DNA from: UCB3 sp964415605
GTDB taxonomy: Bacteria; Chloroflexota; Anaerolineae; Epilineales; Epilineaceae
Assembly (NCBI GenBank): GCA_964415605.1
Contig: CAYQBA010000163.1
Location: 1-10,562 of the forward strand
Direction of reading: 5' to 3'
DNA: 10,562 nucleotides
The number at the start of each line of letters is the position of its first letter. Position 1 is the stretch's first letter. Positions 1 to 7,239 of the stretch are shown here, piece after piece. A model generated the notes under the pieces. It worked only from the letters and a program-made list of their open reading frames with translations, was not told the origin of the DNA and searched no databases. The translations under genes and the position numbers were made by a program.

Positions 1-72
1 TGGGGTGGGGGGCCGGGGGGGGGCTGGGGGGGTTCGGGGGGCCCCCCGGCCGCCGGGCGCGCGGGGCGCGCC
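1..72. other. G/C homopolymer-rich window edge
   Basis: The first 72 bases contain no A and only five T, with several runs of six or more G or C. In the frame of the glycosyltransferase that overlaps it, the stretch would encode a run of Pro and Gly in place of the usual C-terminal helix of that family. This may be a contig end with poor base calling, or genuine low-complexity DNA. The sequence here should not be trusted for protein prediction. Confidence 0.6.
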
Positions 73-1148
73 ATGGCGGCGCGCCCGACCGGATCCCCCA
101 ACACCTCGGCCAGCACGCCCGCCAGCGCCGCCGGCGCGCGCGGCGCCACCAGCCGGCCCGTGACGCCGTCCGTCACGACCTCGGGCACGCCCCCAACGGC
201 CGTGGCCACCACGCAGCGCGCGGCCACCTGCGCCTCGATCAACGCCGCCGGGGTGCCTTCGGCCCCCGAGCACAAGGCCACCACGTCGGCCGCCGCCATC
301 AGCGTCGGCATGTCGGACCGCGGCCCAACGAACGACACGTGGTCGCCGGCGCCGGCCGCGGACGCCAGGGCCGGCAGCACCGTGGCCAACGGCCCGCTGC
401 CCGCGCAAACCACCCAGATCCCCGGCACCCGCGCCACGAGCGCCGGCAGGGCGGCAATCAGGTCGACATGCCGCTTCATCGGGTGCAGCCGCGCCGGCAC
501 CAGCACGATCGGCCGATCGGCAGGCCAGCCGAGGCTCGCCCGGGCCGCGTCGCGGTCGCGTGGCGCAAACGCGGCGACGTCGATGCCGGGATAGATCACG
601 TGGACGTCGTTCGCGGCCGCGCCCGCCGCGACCAGCGCGTCGCGATCGGCGCGCGAGACGGCGACGAAGCACGTGCCGCGTGCGAGCGCGCGGTCGGCCC
701 AGCGACGCAGACGCCGCGGCGGAGCGGCCCGGCAGTGCTCGTGGGCCACGACGAGCGGCGCCCGCGCCAGGCGGGCCGCCAGGCGGACGTACGGCGAGGC
801 CCGGCTGTAGAGCGACACGTGGACGACCCCGGCCCCGACCCGGCGCAGCCAGCGCGCGATCGCCAGCACCGCGCCGGCATCCATGGGGCGTTCCATCCGC
901 CCCAGCACGGCCACCGGGAGGCCCGCGGCCTCGGCCTCGCCGGCCAGACGGCCCCGCCGACGGACGCACAGCACGCGCGCCCGAAACGCCGACGGGTCAA
1001 GCCCGCGCGCCGACCGCAGCGCCAGGCGCTGCGCGCCGCCATCGTCGAGATCCAGGAAGGCATACACCACCGTCACCGGCGGTGGCGTGTCAGGAGCAGG
1101 CTGCAAGGGGTTCACATCGGCACCGTGCGTGGGCTTCGCGGGCCGCAT
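1..1148 (-). CDS. GT4-family glycosyltransferase (C-terminus cut by window edge)
   Basis: This is a probable retaining GT-B glycosyltransferase that moves a sugar from a nucleotide donor onto a surface glycan or lipid carrier in the cytoplasm. Reading from ATG at 1148 gives 382 codons still open at the left edge. Family features seen: an N-terminal Rossmann strand followed by DDGGAQR (residues 35-41); AVSRADRD (163-170) and VIYPGID (184-190) before the linker; VLVPARLHPMKR (215-226) opening the donor domain; an EGTPAALIE Glu-x7-Glu motif (297-305); and GGVPEVVTDGVTGRLV (319-334). Sequence is family-like up to GDPVGRAAMA (351-360) and then turns into Pro/Gly encoded by the suspect bases 1-72. 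The ATG has no clear SD. The frame stays open upstream without another ATG or GTG, so the start is moderately certain. It lies 175 nt downstream of the GT2 gene on the same strand, consistent with one transcript. The donor and acceptor sugars cannot be told from sequence. Confidence 0.85.
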   Translation of the reverse strand, partial: MRPAKPTHGADVNPLQPAPDTPPPVTVVYAFLDLDDGGAQRLALRSARGLDPSAFRARVLCVRRRGRLAGEAEAAGLPVAVLGRMERPMDAGAVLAIARWLRRVGAGVVHVSLYSRASPYVRLAARLARAPLVVAHEHCRAAPPRRLRRWADRALARGTCFVAVSRADRDALVAAGAAANDVHVIYPGIDVAAFAPRDRDAARASLGWPADRPIVLVPARLHPMKRHVDLIAALPALVARVPGIWVVCAGSGPLATVLPALASAAGAGDHVSFVGPRSDMPTLMAAADVVALCSGAEGTPAALIEAQVAARCVVATAVGGVPEVVTDGVTGRLVAPRAPAALAGVLAEVLGDPVGRAAMARPARPAAGGPPEPPQPPPGPPP

Positions 1149-1323
1149 GGTAACCGATATTGGTGCGGCACGCAAAGGCGCCCCAAGGCACCGGACCGGC
1201 AGCCCCGCGCCGATATGCCTCAGGCTCGACCGCCGCTGCCCGCGCCAGCGGCCCCGTGCAGGCCCGCCTCGAACACCGACCGTGCCATCGGGCCGCCCAG
1301 GCCCGCCGGCCGGGGCCCGTGTG

Positions 1324-2304
1324 TCACCCGAACCGGCCGCCGCGCCCGTAGCGCCCGCGCAGGTGGTCCGCCACCCCCCACAGCACCGCCGCCGCGTCGC
1401 GGCGCCGGCTCGGGAACACGGCCCGGGGCACTTGCCGGACGAGCAGCGCCAGCGTGGCCAGCCACACCCAGATGCGCCCCCGGGCGGTGGCATGCAGCCG
1501 CGCGAAGCGCAAACGGTTGCGGACGTTGTAGTAGCGCCGGCGGGCCGGGTCGCGCGCCGTGCCGGCCGAGCCGACATGGCGCACCGTGGCGCCGGGCACG
1601 TAGCGGACGCGCCAGCCGAGCCCGCGCGCACGGAGCCCCCAGTCGACGTCCTCGTAGTACAGGAACCACGCCTCGTCCAGGCCGCCGACCGCGACCAGCG
1701 CCGCGCGCGGCACGAGGCTGGCAGCGCCGCTGGGGTAGTCGACCACCGGTCGATCGTCGTGCTGGCCCGCGTCGACCTCGCCCGATCCACGCATCCAGGC
1801 CCAGCCCCGCCCCAGGTCGACGATCCCCCCCGCCCCGAACAGGACCCCCGGCCGGTCAGCGTACACCAGGCGCGCCGTCGCGGCGGCCGTGCCCGGGTCG
1901 GCCGCCAGGGCCGCCGCCAGCGCGGCCACGGCGCCCGGCGCCACGACGGCGTCGTCGTTGATCACAAGCACGGCCTCGGCACCCCGCGCCAGGGCCAGCG
2001 CGACCCCCTGGTTGATCGCGGCCGCGAAGCCGTGGTTGTCGGGGTTGTGGATGATCTCCACCGGCGGCGGGCCGGCCCATGCGGCCAGCCTGGCGAGCGT
2101 GTCGTCGCTCGAGCCGTTGTCCACCACCACGACCCGCCCGACTTGGTGGGCCAGCGCATCGAGCACCGCCACCAGGCGCGGGCCGGCGTTCCACGCCGGG
2201 ATCACCGCGACGATGTCATCGGCTCCTGCCGCCGCCCCAGCAGCGGCCGGCGGCGGTCCGGCCGAGAGCGGGCGACGGATGTTTGCGATGGGCGATCGAG
2301 ACAT
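1324..2304 (-). CDS. GT2-family glycosyltransferase, rhamnosyltransferase-like
   Basis: This is a 326-residue inverting GT-A glycosyltransferase of the type often annotated as rhamnosyltransferase or WcaA-like, acting in the cytoplasm on surface polysaccharide. Visible motifs: IVAVIPAWN (31-39) as the first nucleotide-binding strand; VVVDNGSSDDT (59-69); HNPDNHGFAAAINQG (86-100); VINDDA (114-119) as the DxD-like metal site; YPSGAASLVPR (190-200); GGLDEAWFLYYEDVDWGLR (207-225) with the acidic catalytic pair; RHVGSAG (242-248); and YYNVRNRLRF (258-267). The C-terminal part has a hydrophobic stretch near 278-290, perhaps a membrane-surface helix. I chose ATG at 2304 because the residues before it look unlike the family; an in-frame TTG at 2343 would add 13 residues. 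Neither start has a convincing SD. It is the first gene of a leftward pair with the GT4 gene. Confidence 0.9.
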   Translation of the reverse strand: MSRSPIANIRRPLSAGPPPAAAGAAAGADDIVAVIPAWNAGPRLVAVLDALAHQVGRVVVVDNGSSDDTLARLAAWAGPPPVEIIHNPDNHGFAAAINQGVALALARGAEAVLVINDDAVVAPGAVAALAAALAADPGTAAATARLVYADRPGVLFGAGGIVDLGRGWAWMRGSGEVDAGQHDDRPVVDYPSGAASLVPRAALVAVGGLDEAWFLYYEDVDWGLRARGLGWRVRYVPGATVRHVGSAGTARDPARRRYYNVRNRLRFARLHATARGRIWVWLATLALLVRQVPRAVFPSRRRDAAAVLWGVADHLRGRYGRGGRFG

Positions 2305-2315
2305 GGCGGTGATCG

Positions 2316-2343
2316 AGGCTAGCACACGCTCGCCGCCAGTCAA
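2316..2343 (-). promoter_or_regulatory. Weak candidate promoter for the glycosyltransferase pair
   Basis: On the minus strand, TTGACT (2338-2343) and TAGCCT (2316-2321) are spaced by 16 nt. If real, transcription would start near 2309, leaving only a few bases before the ATG at 2304, so the message would be nearly leaderless. That fits the absence of an SD there. The -10 match is poor, so this is tentative. Confidence 0.3.
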
Positions 2344-2363
2344 GCGGGCTTCTTAATGCCAAG

Positions 2364-2391
2364 TTGACGAACCCCGTGGTGTGACTAGAAT
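2364..2391 (+). promoter_or_regulatory. Sigma-70-type promoter of the RND transporter gene
   Basis: TTGACG (2364-2369) and TAGAAT (2386-2391) are separated by 16 nt, each one base from the housekeeping consensus. The expected start is near 2398, giving a 5' leader of about 35 nt. It is one of the few AT-rich patches in the window and faces the RND gene directly. Confidence 0.7.
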
Positions 2392-2395
2392 AAGG

Positions 2396-2411
2396 GTTAG
2401 GTTATTGTTAG
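2396..2411 (+). promoter_or_regulatory. GTTAG direct repeats at the RND transcription start
   Basis: GTTAG occurs at 2396-2400 and 2407-2411, with GTTAT at 2401-2405 between them. The outer copies are 11 bp apart, one helical turn, and overlap the predicted start of transcription. This could be a repressor site or simply AT-rich leader sequence. Confidence 0.25.
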
Positions 2412-2432
2412 ATTAAAAGGGAGTCCTCGATC

Positions 2433-5400
2433 ATGATCCGCCTGACCCAGCTCGCGCTGCGCTATCCGCCGATCGCGATCGTCCTCACGCTGGCGCTCCT
2501 CGTCGGCGGCACATGGGCGGCGCTCAACCTCAACCAGCAGTTGATCCCCGACGTGGCGTTCCCCCAGGCGACCGTGGTGGTCGTCTGGCCGGGCGCGTCG
2601 GCCGACGAGGTCACGCGCGGCATCGTCGAACCCCTGGAGACGGCGCTCGAGGGCATTTCCGACGTCGAGGTTGTCGAGGTCTCGGCACGGGCATCGGAGA
2701 GCTTCGCCGCGCTGACCGTCCGGGCGGAGTACGGCACCGACCAGGACGAGCTCCGGGACGCGATCAAGACGGAGGTCGACGACGTCGCGCTGCCGAGCGG
2801 GGCCGAGGAGCCCGACATCGTCCTGTTCAGCTTCGGCGACTTGCCGGTGGTCCAGGCCAGCATCCGCGCCGAGGACGACGACCTCGACCCGGCGTCGCTG
2901 CAGCGGCTGATCGAGGACGAGATCGTCCCCGAGATCGAAGCCGTCGACGGGGTCAGCAAGGTCACGCTCGTGGGCGGGCGCGAAGAGAAGGTCTACCTGA
3001 CCTTGGACCGAGCGAAGATGGCCGACGCCGGCGTCACGGTCGATACCATTCGCAACGTCCTGGCGGCCAACGACATCAGCTTCCCCGCCGGCACGCTGAC
3101 CACCGACGGCCGTTCGATCCCCCTCCAGGTGTCGCACCGTGTTCGCAGCGAGGAAGGGCTGCGCGCGCTGGCTTTGGGCGGCGGAGGGCCGGGCGGAGCG
3201 CCCGGCCCGGTCGCGGGTGGTCCGCCTGCGGGCAGCGCGTCCGCGGGCCAGCCGGCGTCCGGCGCAGGCAGCGCCCAGCCCACGCGCGTCGCCGCCGGTC
3301 GCCCGGCCCCACTGCCCACGGTCGTGGGGCCGTTCCCGCTGCCCGCCGCGCTTCAGGCGCTGGGCTACGCCACCACCGACGACCTGACGGCCGACGCCAT
3401 CCTCGAGCTCGAAGCCCAGAACCCCGAGCTGCTCCGCACGGTGGCCGACGAGGTGATCGCCAGCCTCCCGCCGGGAGCGGTGCTGCCGCCCGACGTCATC
3501 GCCGCGCTCCCCAACGACGTGCGGGCGCGGCTGGCCGCGCGCATCGCCGCGCCGCCGACGGTACCGGCCGGCCTGCCCGAGGCGCCACCGGCCGCCGCCG
3601 AGACCGCGCCGGCGCCCACCGACACGGCCACCGGGTCGGCGCAGCCGGCCCGGGTGCGGGTGGTCGTGGTGGCCGAGGGCGACACGCTCGAGGGCCTGGC
3701 CGTCCGCCATGGGGTGACCTCCGAGGCGATCCGCGCGGCCAACGGCCTGGTCGGCGACAGCCTCTTGATCGGCAGCGTGCTGCGCATCCCGGAGCCCGAC
3801 ACCGGCGACCAGCTGCCGGCCACGTGGCAGCCCTACGGCGCGACCACCCCCGCCGAAGTGACGCCCGAGATCCTGGACCTGGTGCTGCGCGATGCGCCGG
3901 ACCTGGTGTCCAACCTCACCGCCGAGCAGCTCCTGGCCTTGCCGCCGGAGGCCGTGCGCCAGCTGCCCTTGCCGTTCGTGTCGCGCCAGCCCGACGACGT
4001 CCGCCAGGCCATCCTCGACCGCATGAGCCAGATCGCGACGCCGGCGCCGGCGCCGACGCCCGGTGGCGCCGCGTCGGCCGCCGGCGCGGGTGGACCGCGC
4101 CTGCTCGCCCCGGCTCGGCAGAGTTCGGCGGAAGGCCTGACCCTCGGCGACGTGGCCACCATCACGCGCGAGCCCGAGCCGGCGCGGACCATCAACCGCT
4201 CCGACGGGCAGCCGTCGCTCAGCCTGCTGGTGCTCAAGGAGCAGAGCGCCAACACCGTGACGGTGGTCGAGGCGGTCCTCGACGCGATCGACGAGATCCA
4301 GGACCGGCCCGAGCTCGACGGCGTGGCGTTCAACATCGTCTTCGAGCAGGCCACGTTCATCGAGGAATCGCTGTCGGGGGTCCGCAATGAGGGCCTGCTC
4401 GGCGGCATCCTGGCCGTGATCGTCATCCTGCTCTTCCTCAACTTCTCGGTGCGCGCCACCCTGGTCACGGCGGTCAGCATCCCGCTGTCGATCGTCGTGG
4501 CCCTCCTTCTCATGCGGGTCCAGGGCCTGTCGCTCAACCTCCTGTCGCTGGCCGGCCTGACGATCGCCATCGGACGGGTCATCGACGACTCGATCGTCGT
4601 CATCGAGAACATCTATCGCCACGTGCACCGCGGTGAGGAGGGCGACGAGGCGGTCATCGAGGGCACGCGCGAGGTCGCCACCGCCATCACCGCCGCCACG
4701 CTGGTGACGGTGGCGGTGTTCCTGCCGCTCGGCTTCGTGGGCGGCATCACCAGCGAGATCTTCCTGCCGTTCGCGCTGACGGCGTCGTACGCGCTCCTCG
4801 CCAGCCTGCTGGTGGCGCTGACGATCGTGCCGCTGCTCGCGCGCTGGCTGCTTTCGCGCGCCGCCATGCCCGACCACGACGAGAACTGGCTGCAGCGCTG
4901 GTACACCCCGGTCCTGACATGGGCGTTGGACCACCGCCTGGCGACGCTGCTCCTGGCATTCGTCTTCTTCGGCGTCAGCCTGGCCCTGGTGCGCTTCGTG
5001 GACCGCACCTTCCTGCCGGGCTTCGGGGAGCCGACGATCGCGGTCGAGATGGCGCTCGCCCCGGGGACGGGGCTGGCGACCACCGACGCCGTCGCCCGGC
5101 GCGTCGAGGCCGTGCTCGCCGACGAGGGCGACCTCGGCGCGGTCGAGGCCTCCGTGGGCCGGGGCGGACAGTCGTTCGAGCAGTTCTTCGGCGGCGGCAG
5201 CGGGGGCGACAGCGCGCGGGCGTACTTCCAGGTGAAGGTCGAGGACGACGACGGGTCCGACGGCGACGACGAGGACGGGGCGCTGAGCGGCCTGTTCGAC
5301 AGCGGGCCGGACCCCGACGAGGTCGCCGATCGGTTGCGCGACGCGCTCGAGACGGTGCCGGCCGCGGCTGCCGCCGACGGCGTCATCGGCGCGGGCGAGG

Positions 5401-6968
5401 CCATCACGTTCACGGTCAGCGCCGGCACCGGCGGCGGGCCGCAGGGCAACCTGTACGACCTGCAGGTGCGCAGCGACGACGAAGCCGCGCTGCGCGAGGC
5501 CAACGACCGCATCCTGGCGGCGCTCGGCGACGCATCCAACTGGGAGGATCTGGGCTACGACGAGATCCCGATCATCAACCTGTCGAGCAACCTCACCGAG
5601 GCGCGGGACATCCTGAGCGTCGACGTCGATCCGGCCAAGGCCGTCGACAGGGGCTTGTCGACGATTCAGGTGGCCTTCGCCCTGCGCCAGGCGCTCGAGG
5701 GCCAGGCGGTGGGCGACGTCGAGATCACGGAGGCCGACGGCAGCCAGACGCTCGAGGTCGTGGCGCGGTATCCCGCCGACACGCTCGACTCGATGCAGGC
5801 GCTGGAAGACTTCGAGATCTCCGGGCCCAAGGGCCCCGTGCGTGTTGGCGACGTCGCCGCCGTCCGTGTCGAGCCGGGCCCGGTGCAGATCACGCGGGTG
5901 TCCGGGCAGCGCGCCGCGCTGATCAACGGCGAGATCACGACGAACGACACGTTCGGCGTCATCGAGGACGCCACGGCCATCATCGACGACCTCGACCTTG
6001 CCGACGACTTCGGCGAGGACGTGATCGAGATCGGTGCGGGGGTGGAGAGCCGCCAGCAGCAAGAAGGCTTCCGCGACATGCTCCTGGCGCTGCCGGTCTC
6101 GATCCTCGTGGTCTACCTCATCATGGTGGTGACGTTCGGGTCGCTGATCCACCCGTTCACCATCCTGTTCAGCCTACCGTTCGCGGTCAGCGGCGCGCTG
6201 GTGGCGTTGGCGATCACCGGCCGGCCGCTCAGCCTGTCCAGCCTCATCGGCGTCATGATGCTGATCGGCATCGTCACGACGAACGCCATCGTGCTGGTCG
6301 ACCTGGTGCAGCAGTACCGCGAGCGCGGCGTCGGCGCGCGCGAGGCGCTCATCGCCGGCGGCCGCAACCGCGTGCGCCCGATCATGATGACGGCGATCGC
6401 CACGGTGATCGCGCTCATCCCGCTGTCGCTGGGGCTCACCGAGGGCGCGCTCATCGCGTCGGAGCTGGCGACCACGGTCATCGGCGGCCTCACGACATCG
6501 ACGCTCCTGACGCTGATCGTCGTGCCGGTGATCTACCGGATCATCGACGGGCTCGGCTCGGGCGGGGCCGAGCCCACGCCCAGCCCGTCGCCGGGCGGGC
6601 CGGGCGGCGGTATGCCGGCGCCCGGTGCGGCCGCTCCGGACCCGGCGGTGGTCGTCGCCGCGCCGGTGGTGACAACCCCGGTCGTCGCCGCCCCGCTCGT
6701 CGCGGCGCCCGCCGCCCTGGCTCCGGTCGCCGTGGCCGCGCCCGTGATCGTGGCACCGCCACCGCCGGGGGGCGCGGCTCCCGCATCCCCGGCACCCGCC
6801 ATGGGCTCGGAGCCCGAGCGTGGGACCGGACCGCACGGCGTCGCGCCCAACACAGTGGAGATCGGGGGCGACGCGGGTGGCGCCGGCCACGGGGGCGATG
6901 TCGCGCCCACCAGGGCCAACGTCGATGACCCGGCGGGCGAGCCGGACGCCCCGCCGCCAGCGGGCTGA
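2433..6968 (+). CDS. RND-family (HAE1/SwrC-like) efflux transporter with LysM-containing insert
   Basis: This is a proton-driven RND permease in the cytoplasmic membrane, expected to export amphiphilic compounds or drugs. Start: ATG 2433 with SD AGGGAG (2418-2423) nine bases upstream. Architecture: TM1 (about 12-31); first porter half (35-248); a non-canonical insert (about 249-566); strand GLTLGDVATITRE (568-580) resuming the family pattern; TM2-TM6 (about 655-806); TM7 (835-855); second porter half (860-1215) with an acidic Gly/Asp loop (937-962); TM8-TM12 (about 1218-1370); and a Pro/Ala/Val-rich tail (1371-1511). The TM4 motif IGRVIDDSIVVIEN (713-726) keeps the Asp-Asp proton-relay pair (718-719). 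The TM10 motif GIVTTNAIVLVD (1279-1290) lacks the AcrB relay lysine, as I recall for SwrC/YerP-like proteins. Length is 1511 against roughly 1000-1070 for the family; removing insert and tail gives about 1053. No membrane-fusion adaptor or TolC gene is nearby. Substrate is unknown. Confidence 0.95.
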   Translation: MIRLTQLALRYPPIAIVLTLALLVGGTWAALNLNQQLIPDVAFPQATVVVVWPGASADEVTRGIVEPLETALEGISDVEVVEVSARASESFAALTVRAEYGTDQDELRDAIKTEVDDVALPSGAEEPDIVLFSFGDLPVVQASIRAEDDDLDPASLQRLIEDEIVPEIEAVDGVSKVTLVGGREEKVYLTLDRAKMADAGVTVDTIRNVLAANDISFPAGTLTTDGRSIPLQVSHRVRSEEGLRALALGGGGPGGAPGPVAGGPPAGSASAGQPASGAGSAQPTRVAAGRPAPLPTVVGPFPLPAALQALGYATTDDLTADAILELEAQNPELLRTVADEVIASLPPGAVLPPDVIAALPNDVRARLAARIAAPPTVPAGLPEAPPAAAETAPAPTDTATGSAQPARVRVVVVAEGDTLEGLAVRHGVTSEAIRAANGLVGDSLLIGSVLRIPEPDTGDQLPATWQPYGATTPAEVTPEILDLVLRDAPDLVSNLTAEQLLALPPEAVRQLPLPFVSRQPDDVRQAILDRMSQIATPAPAPTPGGAASAAGAGGPRLLAPARQSSAEGLTLGDVATITREPEPARTINRSDGQPSLSLLVLKEQSANTVTVVEAVLDAIDEIQDRPELDGVAFNIVFEQATFIEESLSGVRNEGLLGGILAVIVILLFLNFSVRATLVTAVSIPLSIVVALLLMRVQGLSLNLLSLAGLTIAIGRVIDDSIVVIENIYRHVHRGEEGDEAVIEGTREVATAITAATLVTVAVFLPLGFVGGITSEIFLPFALTASYALLASLLVALTIVPLLARWLLSRAAMPDHDENWLQRWYTPVLTWALDHRLATLLLAFVFFGVSLALVRFVDRTFLPGFGEPTIAVEMALAPGTGLATTDAVARRVEAVLADEGDLGAVEASVGRGGQSFEQFFGGGSGGDSARAYFQVKVEDDDGSDGDDEDGALSGLFDSGPDPDEVADRLRDALETVPAAAAADGVIGAGEAITFTVSAGTGGGPQGNLYDLQVRSDDEAALREANDRILAALGDASNWEDLGYDEIPIINLSSNLTEARDILSVDVDPAKAVDRGLSTIQVAFALRQALEGQAVGDVEITEADGSQTLEVVARYPADTLDSMQALEDFEISGPKGPVRVGDVAAVRVEPGPVQITRVSGQRAALINGEITTNDTFGVIEDATAIIDDLDLADDFGEDVIEIGAGVESRQQQEGFRDMLLALPVSILVVYLIMVVTFGSLIHPFTILFSLPFAVSGALVALAITGRPLSLSSLIGVMMLIGIVTTNAIVLVDLVQQYRERGVGAREALIAGGRNRVRPIMMTAIATVIALIPLSLGLTEGALIASELATTVIGGLTTSTLLTLIVVPVIYRIIDGLGSGGAEPTPSPSPGGPGGGMPAPGAAAPDPAVVVAAPVVTTPVVAAPLVAAPAALAPVAVAAPVIVAPPPPGGAAPASPAPAMGSEPERGTGPHGVAPNTVEIGGDAGGAGHGGDVAPTRANVDDPAGEPDAPPPAG
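3384..3545 (+). repeat. Helical module A of the RND insert
   Basis: Residues 318-371. It shares a pattern with module B (residues 476-531): a Thr-Ala/Pro-Asp/Glu start, an acidic-x-Pro-Glu/Asp-Leu turn, then LPPxAV and PxDVR followed by a basic helix end. The pattern is one of short amphipathic helices broken by Pro. I do not recognise a named domain. Confidence 0.6.
3654..3791 (+). other. LysM domain inside the RND transporter
   Basis: Residues 408-453 match the LysM consensus along the whole length: a beta strand, EGDTLEGLA (415-423), HGVTSEAI (426-433), RAANGL (434-439), then DSLLIGSVLRIP (442-453). LysM is a small fold of about 45 residues that binds GlcNAc-containing glycans such as peptidoglycan. 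It lies on the extracytoplasmic side, which is where the cell wall would be. Confidence 0.88.
3858..4025 (+). repeat. Helical module B of the RND insert
   Basis: Residues 476-531, on the C-terminal side of the LysM domain and related to module A on its N-terminal side. Shared anchor points are the Thr-Pro/Ala-Glu/Asp opening, the Asp-Ala-Pro-Asp-Leu turn, LALPPEAV (501-508) and QPDDVRQAILDRM (519-531). The copies are diverged, so the duplication is old or under weak constraint. Confidence 0.6.
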
Positions 6969-7059
6969 GCCGCAAGCACGGACCATCGTCCGAGCCGGCT
7001 GCCGGCGGAAAGGGCGGGGGAGCCCGATTCGCGCAAGAGCGGCCGTCGGGGGAAACGCG

Positions 7060-7093
7060 GCGAGCGGGTGGGATCGTCATCCCACCCGCTCGC
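7060..7093. terminator. Perfect 15-bp inverted repeat, probable bidirectional terminator
   Basis: Arms 7060-7074 and 7079-7093 are perfectly complementary around a CGTC loop, in the gap between two convergent genes (RND ending at 6968, surface protein ending at 7240). There is only a weak T-rich stretch after it on the plus strand and a TTT on the minus strand, so it may terminate both transcripts as a strong GC hairpin. Confidence 0.75.
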
Positions 7094-7239
7094 TTGCGTT
7101 GCGCGGCCGATCGTGTTGACGCCGCTTCGGATCACCCGCCCCGCAGCGCTTCGCGCCACTCCGCTGCCGGAGGGTGCGGGGTCTCAGCTCGACACCGGCT
7201 TGAAGCCAATCCGATCCACTCCCCGGCGGGGACCACCGG

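Larger units (their letters stand above)
3177..4130 (+). other. Insert of about 318 residues in the first RND porter loop
   Basis: Family sequence runs to about residue 248 (EEGLRALALG) and resumes at about 567 (EGLTLGDVATI). In ordinary RND pumps these two segments are joined by a short turn near the docking/porter boundary of the headpiece. The inserted protein is Gly/Ala/Pro linker (249-305), helical module A (318-371), Pro/Ala/Thr linker (372-406), LysM (408-453), module B (476-531), and Pro/Ala/Gly linker (534-566). The frame is uninterrupted and base composition matches the rest of the gene. Confidence 0.85.

Noticed and set aside
60..130. Frameshift in the GT4 gene near base 105
   Set aside because: A recount of the five-base C run shows the frame continues correctly into the family-like GDPVGRAAMA. 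Only the bases to the left of about 72 look wrong.
73..2356. Several plus-strand and alternate minus-strand open frames over the glycosyltransferase region
   Set aside because: They give Arg/Pro/Ala-rich translations without domains, while the minus-strand frames described give recognisable GT4 and GT2 motifs in order.
2397..6152. Open frame of 1251 codons antisense to the RND gene
   Set aside because: Its protein is rich in Arg, Asp, Gly and His with no recognisable domain or membrane helices. Such frames arise opposite GC-rich genes because stop codons are rare on the complementary strand. The plus-strand frame has full RND homology, a promoter and an SD.
6969..7239. A small gene in the gap between the RND and surface-protein genes
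   Set aside because: The 271-nt gap holds the 15-bp terminator hairpin, and no open frame with a credible SD or domain was found on either strand.
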